Translations under genes and position numbers: made by a program | In this document: positions 8,465 to 16,674 of the stretch, piece by piece | How positions within the stretch are numbered: the stretch's first letter is position 1 | Layout of the letters: every line of letters begins with the position of its first letter | NCBI GenBank assembly: GCA_030849945.1 | Contig: JAVDKK010000001.1 | Span: 620,001-684,000, forward strand | Source: Schauerella fraxinea | GTDB lineage: Bacteria; Pseudomonadota; Gammaproteobacteria; Burkholderiales; Burkholderiaceae_B | Reading direction: 5' to 3' | DNA: 64,000 bases | Notes under the pieces: model-generated | What the model was told of the DNA's origin: nothing | What the model saw: only the letters and a program-made list of their open reading frames with translations | Databases searched by the model: none

Positions 8465-8514
8465 CCGTAGGATCGCTCGATCGGTGGACCGATCATCCAC
8501 CGATCAGCCTACGG
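8465..8514. terminator. long hairpin between two convergent operons
   Basis: A perfect 10-bp stem, GATCGGTGGA / TCCACCGATC (8479-8505, 7-base loop), is enclosed by a second matching pair, CCGTAGG (8465-8471) / CCTACGG (8508-8514). It sits exactly between the converging Bug operon and the CMD-ending operon. There is no T-tract, so it may block read-through or protect 3' ends rather than act as a classic intrinsic terminator. Confidence 0.5.
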
Positions 8515-8590
8515 ATCCGTTCGTCGGGCAACCCAGCCGATCAGCCCGCCGATCGGGTTCCCGATGAGCGGGCCCCTGCAGTCTTGGATG

Positions 8591-9178
8591 TCACGCCGCC
8601 GGAAACACCGGCTCGCCCAGATTCAGCATCAGCCGATTGGCCCACGCAAAGATCGCTACCGAGTGCACGAGATCGAGAATCTCGGCCTCGTTCAGGCCCA
8701 CGGCTTCCAACGCCTTGATGTCGGCTGCCGCGATCTCGCCCGGCTTCTCGGTCAATGCCACCGAGAACGCGGCGATCGCCTTCTCACGCGCATCGGTGCC
8801 CGCCGTGCGCGGATCTTCAAACACCTGCTCGATCGCGTCCGTGCGCTTGGCCAACTGCTCGAAGCGCTGCGCATGCACCGACGCGCAATACACGCAGCCG
8901 TTGATGCGCGAGGTCACTGTGGCACCCAGCTCGCGCTCGGCGCGCGCCATGCCGCCCGGGGCGTACATGATGGCGTTGAATGCCGCCGAACGCTGGCGCA
9001 GGATCTCGGGCTGATGCACCAGAAAGCGGTAGTAGTCCGAGACCTTGGCCTTGGGATGGCTTTCTTCAAGCACAGCGATCTGCTCTGGCGTTGCCGCATC
9101 GATATCGACGATATCGAGCCAGGCATCCCACTCCAGCGACTCGTTGGTAAAGCCATGCGATTTGATGAGCGTGGTCAT
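8591..9178 (-). CDS. alkylhydroperoxidase (AhpD/CMD) domain protein
   Basis: A 195-residue carboxymuconolactone-decarboxylase/AhpD-fold protein. The redox centre CVYCASVHAQR, with the CxxC pair and a following His, is intact, so peroxidase or thiol activity is possible. It is the last gene of the long LysR-led operon and its ATG overlaps the stop of the preceding CMD gene by 4 bases. Paired CMD proteins beside a family-5 binding-protein ABC transporter and an oxidase form a recurring but poorly characterised arrangement; I recall the TIGRFAM families around Avi_7169/Avi_7170 but could not check the match. Confidence 0.8.
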   Translation of the reverse strand: MTTLIKSHGFTNESLEWDAWLDIVDIDAATPEQIAVLEESHPKAKVSDYYRFLVHQPEILRQRSAAFNAIMYAPGGMARAERELGATVTSRINGCVYCASVHAQRFEQLAKRTDAIEQVFEDPRTAGTDAREKAIAAFSVALTEKPGEIAAADIKALEAVGLNEAEILDLVHSVAIFAWANRLMLNLGEPVFPAA

Positions 9179-9708
9179 GCGGCAACTCCTTGGGCGCGCG
9201 CGGCCGCCATGGCTTTCAGGCTGGCCACCAGGCGCACTTGATACGACAGAAACGCGATCAATTGCGCGATCGCGACCACATCGGGCGTGCTCACGCCGGC
9301 CGCCGGCAACGTTTCGAGCGCGGCTTTGTCGCCTTTCACCGGATCGAGAATCAGCGTGCGCGTGAACGTCAAAATCGCGTGCAAAGCCGCATCGGGCACG
9401 CCATCGATCTTGTCCGTTTCAACGGCTGCAATCAACGCCGCATCCGCGCCTTGCTCGTTCAAGCGTTCGCGATAGTGTGCGGCCAGTTCGGGGGCCGGCG
9501 TCAACGCGCACGCATAAAGCGCCACGAGTAGCCGATCGGTCAACGACACACCGGCCAGCGCCGGATCGAACAGCGCATCGTAGCTGCCTTGCGTGGCCGC
9601 GGCGACCTTGTCGCGCTGATGCCGCACCGCATGCGTCGCATCGCCGGCATGAAGACCGACGATACGATCGATCAGATCGTCGGCCGGAGAATACACAGGA
9701 GTAGTCAT
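9175..9708 (-). CDS. CMD domain protein, lacking the CxxC pair
   Basis: A 177-residue CMD-like protein (LFDPALAGVSLTDRLLVALYACAL ... central helices, then FLSYQVRLVASL), read here in separate blocks. Unlike its downstream partner it has no CxxC motif in the expected region and only a lone Cys, so it may be a non-catalytic partner subunit. The ATG at 9708 has AAGGA upstream; a longer in-frame start runs into the preceding hydrolase gene. It overlaps the AhpD-type gene by 4 bases, suggesting coupled translation and a hetero-oligomer (inference). Confidence 0.7.
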   Translation of the reverse strand: MTTPVYSPADDLIDRIVGLHAGDATHAVRHQRDKVAAATQGSYDALFDPALAGVSLTDRLLVALYACALTPAPELAAHYRERLNEQGADAALIAAVETDKIDGVPDAALHAILTFTRTLILDPVKGDKAALETLPAAGVSTPDVVAIAQLIAFLSYQVRLVASLKAMAAARAQGVAA

Positions 9709-9721
9709 CGTCGCGTTGTCC

Positions 9722-11035
9722 TTAAGATGATTGAGATTGCGCGGCACGTGCGCGCACGGCGTCGTCGAGAAACTGCTTTACGCCCGCCCACGATTCGGCA
9801 TCGGCGCGCGCGTTATCGGTGGGATTGCCGCCGCTGGTGCTGATCTTGCCCGACACCGGATGCGCATACACAAGCTGCGTCGTGGGCAAGTAGGGGAACA
9901 GAATCGAATGCCCGCCGTTCTCGTAGTCGAGCCACGACACGGGATAGGGATGCGACACCTCCGCCAGCTTGTCGCGCACCATCTGCGAGTACAGGCTGGA
10001 CGGCCAGGAGCCATCATCGGTGGCCGAGAGCAACATCACCGGCGCCTGAATCGCTTCGACGCGGATGCGCGCCCGCGCGACAGCTTCCGGGTCCTGCAAC
10101 GCAGTGAGAATCGCGCGCTCGTGCCGATGCGGCGCGGGGCCATCGTCAAACGGCTGCCACGTGGCGGTGCGGTTGTTTTCCCACACATGCGGAATCGGTT
10201 TGCCGTCGAGCAACCACGTGGGTCCTTCACGGCCCACCGCCGGATCGGCCGCGTTCTGACCGCTGTGCACCACGGCGCCGGGTACGTAGGCGATCACGGC
10301 AGACACCGCTTCCGGATACGTCGCGCCCAACAGCAGCACCAGCTCACCGCCGCGCGACTGGCCGCTGATCGCCACGAAATCATGTGCGGGTTTGACCTGC
10401 GCGCGCACCCAATCGATACCGGCTTTGAAGTACTCGAGCGGTGTATTCGAGATGTAGTCCGACAGTCCCGGTGCCTTGAAGTAACCGAGCGCCAGTGCCG
10501 CGTAACCGCGCGACGCATACAACGCCGCGCGCGGCTCGTTGATACCGCCGCCCGAACCGTTCAGCACCACGACCGCCGGATGCGGTCCAGCACCGGCAGG
10601 CAAGAACAACGTACCGACCAATCCGTTTTCACGCACATCGCGGCGCGTGACGCCTTCGGCGGCCAGACGCTGCACGAACGCACCTTGTGTGACGACGCCA
10701 TCCGCTTGCACCGCGAGGGTCGTGGTCAACGGCGCACTCGGCGTCTCGCCAAAGAAATCGCGGCTCTTCGAATCGACCGGTGCTTGCGACCACACCAGCC
10801 CCATCGCTGCCACACCCGCGTAATCGCCGGCAATCGGCGCATCGCGCGTGAGATCGACCGTGCCTTGTGCATCGGCCTTGAAGGTCGCTTGCGACTGCCA
10901 CGTCACACCGCCTGCGCGCAGCGTGGTCGCCGTGATCGCGACCCCGCTGCCTGGCGTGGCCCCCGAAACCACAATGCGCCGCGGCACATCGATCAGGTCG
11001 TCTTCGGGCGTAATGCTCAACATGACTTCACTCAT
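9722..11035 (-). CDS. acyl-CoA thioester hydrolase/BAAT-like alpha/beta hydrolase
   Basis: A 437-residue two-domain protein: an N-terminal Ig-like region (residues about 5-130, as in acyl-CoA thioesterase/bile-acid-CoA amino acid N-acyltransferase) and an alpha/beta-hydrolase domain. The nucleophile elbow is GQSRGG (Ser), the oxyanion segment is VVLNGSGGGINEPRAALYASRG (quoted as VVLNGSGGG and ALYASRG), and the catalytic His is in YENGGHSIL. Ser rather than Cys favours thioesterase or esterase activity. It lies in the LysR-led operon between the binding protein and the CMD genes, so it probably hydrolyses an intermediate of the imported compound. Confidence 0.8.
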   Translation of the reverse strand: MSEVMLSITPEDDLIDVPRRIVVSGATPGSGVAITATTLRAGGVTWQSQATFKADAQGTVDLTRDAPIAGDYAGVAAMGLVWSQAPVDSKSRDFFGETPSAPLTTTLAVQADGVVTQGAFVQRLAAEGVTRRDVRENGLVGTLFLPAGAGPHPAVVVLNGSGGGINEPRAALYASRGYAALALGYFKAPGLSDYISNTPLEYFKAGIDWVRAQVKPAHDFVAISGQSRGGELVLLLGATYPEAVSAVIAYVPGAVVHSGQNAADPAVGREGPTWLLDGKPIPHVWENNRTATWQPFDDGPAPHRHERAILTALQDPEAVARARIRVEAIQAPVMLLSATDDGSWPSSLYSQMVRDKLAEVSHPYPVSWLDYENGGHSILFPYLPTTQLVYAHPVSGKISTSGGNPTDNARADAESWAGVKQFLDDAVRARAAQSQSS

Positions 11036-11048
11036 TGCTGCTCCACAC

Positions 11049-11071
11049 GCCGCGAGGTCGAGCCTCGCGGC
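11049..11071 (-). other. intercistronic hairpin after the binding-protein gene
   Basis: A perfect 9-bp stem GCCGCGAGG / CCTCGCGGC with a 5-base loop sits between the binding-protein stop and the hydrolase start, with no T-tract. Such hairpins after a binding-protein gene commonly protect its mRNA and raise its yield over downstream genes; that role is inferred. Confidence 0.5.
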
Positions 11072-11080
11072 AATCGGGGT

Positions 11081-12649
11081 TTACTTCTCGGTCTTGGTGA
11101 CCATCATGGCGGCCGTGCGATCGCTCGTCATCGGCTTGACCATCAGGCCCTTCTTGGCGGCCCAGATATTGCGATAGTGGTACAGCGGGAAAATGCCCAC
11201 GTCCTCGGACACAACCTTCACCGATTCACGCAAAATCGCTTCGCGCTTGGGCACGTCGAATTCCGATGTGGCCTGCTCCAGCGCCTGATCGACCGCCGGG
11301 TTGCTGTAGTGGCCCCAGTTCGATGCGCCCAATCCCTTCTTGGCATCCACGGTGGCCAGCACGTTCACCAACGCATAGCTGGCCTCGCCCGTACCGTTGC
11401 CCCAGGCGAGCATGCTGACGGCGTACTCGTTCTTGTTGGCACGGCCCGAGTACACGGCCCATGGCACCACTTCCACTTGTGTCTTCACGCCGATGCGCGT
11501 CCAGAACTGCGCCACGGCCTGGGCCGTTTCGGGGCCTTGCGGATAGCGGTCATTCGGGGCGTGCAAGGTGAGCTTGAACCCGTCCGGAAAACCGGCTTCG
11601 GTCAACAGCTTCTTCGCTTCAGCCACATCGTTGGGGATGTCGGTGACCTGCGGGTTGTAGCCGAACGTGTTCTTGGGCATCCACTGATTGGCTTCGGTGG
11701 CCGCGCCCTGCAGAATGCGGTCTGTGAGCGCTTTGCGGTTGATCGCCAGGTTCAGCGCACGACGCACGCGCACGTCCAGCAACGGGTTCTTCTCGAGCGG
11801 CTTGCCGGCGTTATCGGTGATGTACTGATTGGGCGCGGGGTTGAAGCTCGGTTGCAACAGCATCACGCGCAAGCCGTCGTACGGATACACGCTCACGTTG
11901 GGCGACTCTTTCAAGCGCGCCAGATCGGACACCGATACCTTGTCGATCACGTCCACATCGCCCGAGAGCAGGGCGGCCGTGCGCGATGCGGCCTGGTTGA
12001 TGTAGCGGTAGTTGACCTTCTCCCAGGGCTGCTTGGCGCCCCAGTAGCCATCGTTGCGTTCCATCACCACCCGGTCGCCGGGCGTATACGACACAAACTT
12101 GTACGGGCCGGTGCCGACCACGGCTTTGCCCGAGTTGTAGTCTTCGGTCGCCGACTTCTCACCTACATGCTTGCTCACCACATGCACGGAGGCCAGGTTC
12201 AGCGGCAGATCGGGATTGGGCACCGTGGTCTTGACCACCAGCGTCAACGGATCGGGTGCGCTCATCGACGCGATCGTGCGCAGATAACCGCCGTAGGTGG
12301 CCACGCTGCCCGGAACGGCCTTGGCGCGCGTATACGAATAGATCAGATCGTCGGCGGTAAACGCTTGGCCGTCCTGCCACTTCACGTTGGGACGCAGCTT
12401 GAATTCCCAGGTCGTGTTGTCCAACGGCTTCCAGCTCAGGGCCAGGCCCGGCTGCAAGGCATTTTCCTTGTTCTCGATCAGCAGATCCCAGAAGTGCAAG
12501 GCCACCGAGCGATCGCCCGCGTGGTTGTTGAGTTGGGGATCGAGCGACGACAGGGGATCGGCAAAACCGATCGTCAGCGTCTGGGCGCCAGCCGCGCCGG
12601 CGGTGGCCAGCATCGCTGCGGTAAGCGTGGATAAGAGCAGCTTCTTCAT
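11081..12649 (-). CDS. ABC transporter substrate-binding protein, family 5
   Basis: A 522-residue periplasmic binding protein of SBP family 5 (peptide/nickel/opine type). The signal peptide ends near AGAAGA-QTL; family motifs include IGFADPLSSLDPQLNNH, ENALQPGLALSWK, WEFKLRPNVKWQDGQAFTADD (given as WEFKLRPNVKW) and RALNLAINRKALTDRI. It is the periplasmic component for the two permeases and two ATPases encoded upstream, and is separated from them by 26 bases. The ligand is unknown; the oxidase and hydrolase context argues for a modified organic compound rather than a simple peptide. Confidence 0.9.
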   Translation of the reverse strand: MKKLLLSTLTAAMLATAGAAGAQTLTIGFADPLSSLDPQLNNHAGDRSVALHFWDLLIENKENALQPGLALSWKPLDNTTWEFKLRPNVKWQDGQAFTADDLIYSYTRAKAVPGSVATYGGYLRTIASMSAPDPLTLVVKTTVPNPDLPLNLASVHVVSKHVGEKSATEDYNSGKAVVGTGPYKFVSYTPGDRVVMERNDGYWGAKQPWEKVNYRYINQAASRTAALLSGDVDVIDKVSVSDLARLKESPNVSVYPYDGLRVMLLQPSFNPAPNQYITDNAGKPLEKNPLLDVRVRRALNLAINRKALTDRILQGAATEANQWMPKNTFGYNPQVTDIPNDVAEAKKLLTEAGFPDGFKLTLHAPNDRYPQGPETAQAVAQFWTRIGVKTQVEVVPWAVYSGRANKNEYAVSMLAWGNGTGEASYALVNVLATVDAKKGLGASNWGHYSNPAVDQALEQATSEFDVPKREAILRESVKVVSEDVGIFPLYHYRNIWAAKKGLMVKPMTSDRTAAMMVTKTEK

Positions 12650-12675
12650 GAAGGATCCTTGGAAGAAAAATAGGG

Positions 12676-13791
12676 TCAGGCGATATCGTTTAAATGGCAG
12701 GCGCTGAGATGATTGATCGCGATCCCGCGCAATGTGGGCACCTCGGTCTTACAGCGCGGCATGACGTGCGGGCAGCGCGGATGGAAATGACAGCCGGACG
12801 GCGGATTGATGGGGCTGGGAATCTCGCCCTTGATCGCCGTGAAGGTTTTGTGACGCGAAGCCAGCGACGGAATCTCGGCCAGCAACGCCTGCGTGTAGGG
12901 ATGATTGGGGCGCGCGAATACTTCTTCGACGGTGGCCGTTTCCACCACGCGGCCGAGGTACATGATCACCACGCGATCCGACACATGTTCGACCACACCC
13001 AGATCGTGACTGATGAACAGGTACGTGAGGTTGAGCTCTTCGCGCAGATCCATGAATAGATTCAAAATCTGCGCCTGGATCGACACATCCAGCGCCGCCA
13101 CGGCCTCATCGCACACCAGCATGTCGGGCTGCACCGCAAGCGCGCGCGCAATGCCGATACGTTGACGCTGCCCGCCGCTGAACTGATGCGGATAACGATG
13201 GCGCAGCGCCGGGTCCAGGCCCGCACGCTGCATCTGCGCGCACACGTAGTCGTCGAAGTTCGCGCGGTCGACCAGACCGTGAATGCGCGCAGCCTCGCCC
13301 ACGATCTCGTCCACACGCAAACGCGGATTCAAGCTCGAATACGGGTCCTGAAAAATCATCTGCACCTTGAGCCGCGCGGCATGCGCTTGCGCGCTCGACA
13401 TCTCGCTCGCCCGCAGGCCATTGATGCGCACCTCGCCGTCCGACGGCGTCATCAGCCCGGCGGCCATGCGGCCCAATGTGGATTTACCGCAGCCCGACTC
13501 ACCCACCAGACCAACCACTTCGCCCGGCCGGATGGCCAGATCGACATGATCGACCGCGCGCGTGATCGCCGGCGCTTTCGAAAGGCCCAGGCGTTGCATC
13601 GTGCGGCCAATGGCACCCACCTGGCGCTCGCCAAATCGTTTGCTCACGCCGCTCAATTCGATCAGCGGGCGCGCTTGCGCGCGGGACGCATTCGGTGCGT
13701 CGACCACCCCGTCGGCGATCGCGTCACGGCCCGTCACGTCGCTTGACGCGTGGCGATCCGCAGCATCCCTATCTTGAATCGTTGTGCTCAT
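12676..13791 (-). CDS. ABC transporter ATPase (OppF/DppF type)
   Basis: A 371-residue ATPase with Walker A GESGCGKST, Q-loop MIFQDPYSSLNPR, signature FSGGQRQRIGIARAL and Walker B LVCDEAVAALD, followed by the oligopeptide-ABC C-terminal extension including the Cys-containing GCHFHPRCPHVMPRC motif. Note CDEAVAALD, where the usual DEPT/DEAT consensus has a shifted residue set but the catalytic Glu is kept. An N-terminal extension of about 40 residues precedes the domain. Its ATG overlaps the stop of the upstream ATPase gene by 4 bases. Confidence 0.9.
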   Translation of the reverse strand: MSTTIQDRDAADRHASSDVTGRDAIADGVVDAPNASRAQARPLIELSGVSKRFGERQVGAIGRTMQRLGLSKAPAITRAVDHVDLAIRPGEVVGLVGESGCGKSTLGRMAAGLMTPSDGEVRINGLRASEMSSAQAHAARLKVQMIFQDPYSSLNPRLRVDEIVGEAARIHGLVDRANFDDYVCAQMQRAGLDPALRHRYPHQFSGGQRQRIGIARALAVQPDMLVCDEAVAALDVSIQAQILNLFMDLREELNLTYLFISHDLGVVEHVSDRVVIMYLGRVVETATVEEVFARPNHPYTQALLAEIPSLASRHKTFTAIKGEIPSPINPPSGCHFHPRCPHVMPRCKTEVPTLRGIAINHLSACHLNDIA

Positions 13792-14783
13792 GCCGTCACC
13801 TCGCGGCGGATCTCGTCCACCGCAGGATGGAAGCAGCGCACCAACCGATGCGGCACGGGCCGGGTCGTGTCGGGCCGCTGGCCGCAGATTTCCGAGGCGC
13901 GCGAACAGCGCGCCGAGAACGCACAGCCCTCAGGCAATGACAACAAGTTAGGCGTCATACCGGGAATCTGGCGCAGCCGTTGCCCACGCTTGTTATTGCT
14001 GGGCAGGCTGCCGATCAGGCCTGCGGTGTAAGGGTGCAAAGGGCGGTCGAGCACATCGTCCACACGGCCTTGCTCGACGATGCGCCCGGCATACATCACG
14101 GCCACGTCGTCGGCCAGACCGGCCACGACTGACAAGTCGTGCGTGATCCAGATCAACGCCGTGCCGTTCTGCCGCGCGAGCTTCTGCACTTCAGACAGAA
14201 TCTGCGCCTGAATGGTCACGTCCAGCGCAGTGGTTGGCTCGTCGGCGATGATGAGATCGGGCTGATGCAATAGCGCGATCGCGATCGCCACGCGCTGGCG
14301 CATCCCGCCGGACAACTGATGCGGATAGGCCAGCAAGCGCTCGTCCGGACTCGGGATACCCATCATGCCGAGCGTCTCACGTGCTCGGTCGCGCGCCACG
14401 CTGCGGCTCACCCGTGTATGCGCCAACACCGCTTCGATCATTTGCGCATCCACCCGCAAGACCGGGTTAAGCGTCATCATCGGATCTTGAAAGATCATGG
14501 CGATGCGGTTGCCTTGCAGCGTGCGCATCTCGCGCGGCTTCATGCCAACGAGTTCGCGGCCCTGAAACAGAATCTCGCCACCGACGATGCGGCCCGGCGC
14601 ATCCACCAGACCCATGATCGAAAAGCCGGTCACGGATTTGCCCGAGCCGGATTCGCCCACGAGCCCCAGAATGCGCCCGCGTTCGAGCGTGAACGACACA
14701 TCGTCCACCGCCGGCAACACGCCTGCGCGGGTATGAAAATGCGTGCGCAGATTGCGCACTTCAAGCGTAGGGGCCGACGTCAT
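13788..14783 (-). CDS. ABC transporter ATPase (OppD/DppD type)
   Basis: A 331-residue ATPase energising the operon's importer. It has Walker A GESGSGKS, Q-loop MIFQDPMMTLNPV, signature LSGGMRQRVAIAIALL, Walker B LIIADEPTTALD and the peptide-transporter C-terminal region (GCAFSARCSRASEICG). It pairs with the OppF-type ATPase downstream and overlaps both neighbours by 4 bases (ATGA), implying translational coupling. Confidence 0.92.
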   Translation of the reverse strand: MTSAPTLEVRNLRTHFHTRAGVLPAVDDVSFTLERGRILGLVGESGSGKSVTGFSIMGLVDAPGRIVGGEILFQGRELVGMKPREMRTLQGNRIAMIFQDPMMTLNPVLRVDAQMIEAVLAHTRVSRSVARDRARETLGMMGIPSPDERLLAYPHQLSGGMRQRVAIAIALLHQPDLIIADEPTTALDVTIQAQILSEVQKLARQNGTALIWITHDLSVVAGLADDVAVMYAGRIVEQGRVDDVLDRPLHPYTAGLIGSLPSNNKRGQRLRQIPGMTPNLLSLPEGCAFSARCSRASEICGQRPDTTRPVPHRLVRCFHPAVDEIRREVTA

Positions 14784-15703
14784 TTGTGCAGCCTCGGATT
14801 CAACACATCGCGCAGCCGGTCGCCCACCAGGTTGATGGCGACGATGGTCACGAGCAGCGCGATGCCGGGATAGAAACTGATCCAGTACTGACCCGACAGC
14901 ATGAATTGATAGCCGTTGGAAATCAGCAGGCCCAGCGAAGGTTCGGTGATCGGCACGCCCAGCCCCAGAAAGCTCAACGTGGCTTCCAGCGTAATGGCGC
15001 GCGCGATCTGCAACGTGCCGATCACGATCAGCGGGGGCAGGCAGTTGGGCAGAATGTGGCGCACCATAATGCGCCAGTTGGGAATGTCCAGGCAGCGCGC
15101 GGCTTCCACATATTCACGCTGGCGCTCGACCAGCGCCTGACCCCGCACGGTGCGCGCGTAGTACGCCCACTCCAGGATCACGAGCGTGAGCACCACATTG
15201 CCCACACCCTTGCCCAGATACGCCAGGATCATCATGGCCACCAGGATCGACGGAAACGACAACAGCAGATCGACCACGCGCATGATCAACGCATCCACCT
15301 TGCCCCCGCAGTACGCAGCAATCAGGCCCAGCAACGTGCCCACAATGCCGGCGATCACGGCCGAGCCCACGCCCACCGTCAAACTGATGCGCAAGCCGTA
15401 CAGGATGCCCGAGAACAGATCGCGGCCCTGGCCGTCGGTGCCCAGCAGATAGTTGAAGGTGTCCAACCCATTGCGCGTGCCCGGTGGCAGTCGCGAATCG
15501 AGCACGTCGAGCTGCATCAGGTCATACGGGTTCTGCGGCGTGATCCACGGCGCAAACGCGGCCGCCGCCACCAGCAGTACCGTCAGCAACAGGCCGAAAA
15601 TGGCGACCTTGCTGGAGAAGAACTCCACCAGCAACCGCCGGCCGGGCGACTCCTGGCCCACCGGCTTGGGCGCCGGCGTGGCCGTTTTGATCGTGGCGCT
15701 CAT
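14780..15703 (-). CDS. ABC transporter permease (OppC/DppC type)
   Basis: A 307-residue inner-membrane permease with an N-terminal OppC-type anchor helix (SSKVAIFGLLLTVLLVAAAA) and five further helices. The EAA loop is EAARCLDIPNWRIMVRHILPN, read as EAARCLDIPNWRIMV. The ATG at 15703 overlaps the upstream permease stop by 4 bases; a longer frame would run into that gene. Together with the OppB-type permease it forms the channel of the family-5 importer. Confidence 0.9.
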   Translation of the reverse strand: MSATIKTATPAPKPVGQESPGRRLLVEFFSSKVAIFGLLLTVLLVAAAAFAPWITPQNPYDLMQLDVLDSRLPPGTRNGLDTFNYLLGTDGQGRDLFSGILYGLRISLTVGVGSAVIAGIVGTLLGLIAAYCGGKVDALIMRVVDLLLSFPSILVAMMILAYLGKGVGNVVLTLVILEWAYYARTVRGQALVERQREYVEAARCLDIPNWRIMVRHILPNCLPPLIVIGTLQIARAITLEATLSFLGLGVPITEPSLGLLISNGYQFMLSGQYWISFYPGIALLVTIVAINLVGDRLRDVLNPRLHK

Positions 15704-16674
15704 GCCGAGGCCTCCAGCCGTACACGCGGATCCAGCAGTTTGTACAAGATGTCCACAATCAGGTTGAGCGTGACGAACAGGCACACCACCACGACGAGAT
15801 AGGACACGATCACCGGACGATCGAGCGCATTGATGCTATCCAGAATCAGCTTGCCCGCCCCCGGCCACGAAAAGATGGTTTCGGTGACCACCGCAAAGGC
15901 GATCGTCGAGCCCAGCTCCAGGCCCAGCACCGTCACCAGCGGAATCAACGTATTGCGCAGCACGTGCACGCCCACCACACGCAACGGCGACAAGCCTTTG
16001 GCGCGCGCGAACTTCACATAATCGAGCGGCAACACTTCACGCACACCGGCACGCGTCAGGCGGATCACCAGCGAAATCTTGAAAAGCGACAAGTTGAGTG
16101 CCGGCAGGATCATGTGCCGCAGGCCATCGGCCGTAAGCCACGACCACTGCACGCCAAACACTTCCACCGTGCTGCCGCGTCCGCTGGATGGCAGCCACCC
16201 CAGGCTCACGCTGAACGCCATGATCAGCATCAGCCCCACCCAGAACGTGGGCAACGAGAAGCCGACGATGCTGCTCGTCATCACGAGCTTGGAGAAGGCG
16301 CTCTCCGGATACAGCCCGGCGATCAATCCCAACGGCACGCCAATGACCACCGCCAGCAGCAAGGCCGCAATGGCCAGTTCCAACGTGGCCGGCAACCGCT
16401 GCAAGATCAGTTTGATCGCCGATTCGTTGTAGACGAAGCTCTTACCCAGATTGCCGTGAATGGCGCCATTCAGAAACGACAGGTATTGCTGCCACAAGGG
16501 CTTGTCCAAGCCCATCTCGGTGATGATGCGTGCCCGCTCGACTTGATCGACGTCCTGACCGATCAGGATATCGATCGGATTGCCGATGGCATGCAAACCC
16601 GCAAACACAATCATCGTCATCAAGAGCACCACGACGATGGCCTGCGCGAAACGGCGAAATAGCCAGCCCGTCAT
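15700..16674 (-). CDS. ABC transporter permease (OppB/DppB type)
   Basis: A 324-residue permease with the family N-terminus (WLFRRFAQAIVVVLLMTMIVF), periplasmic region GNPIDILIGQDVDQ and the EAA-like loop FARAKGLSPLRVVGVHVLRN. Six helices are expected. Its start overlaps the stop of the flavin monooxygenase gene by 4 bases, an unusual coupling between an oxidase and a transporter. Confidence 0.9.
   Translation of the reverse strand: MTGWLFRRFAQAIVVVLLMTMIVFAGLHAIGNPIDILIGQDVDQVERARIITEMGLDKPLWQQYLSFLNGAIHGNLGKSFVYNESAIKLILQRLPATLELAIAALLLAVVIGVPLGLIAGLYPESAFSKLVMTSSIVGFSLPTFWVGLMLIMAFSVSLGWLPSSGRGSTVEVFGVQWSWLTADGLRHMILPALNLSLFKISLVIRLTRAGVREVLPLDYVKFARAKGLSPLRVVGVHVLRNTLIPLVTVLGLELGSTIAFAVVTETIFSWPGAGKLILDSINALDRPVIVSYLVVVVCLFVTLNLIVDILYKLLDPRVRLEASA

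Noticed and set aside
9731..12634. A 967-codon open frame on the plus strand opposite the hydrolase and binding-protein genes
   Set aside because: It is antisense to genes with clear families; its His/Arg-rich composition and lack of motifs are typical of a shadow frame in GC-rich DNA.
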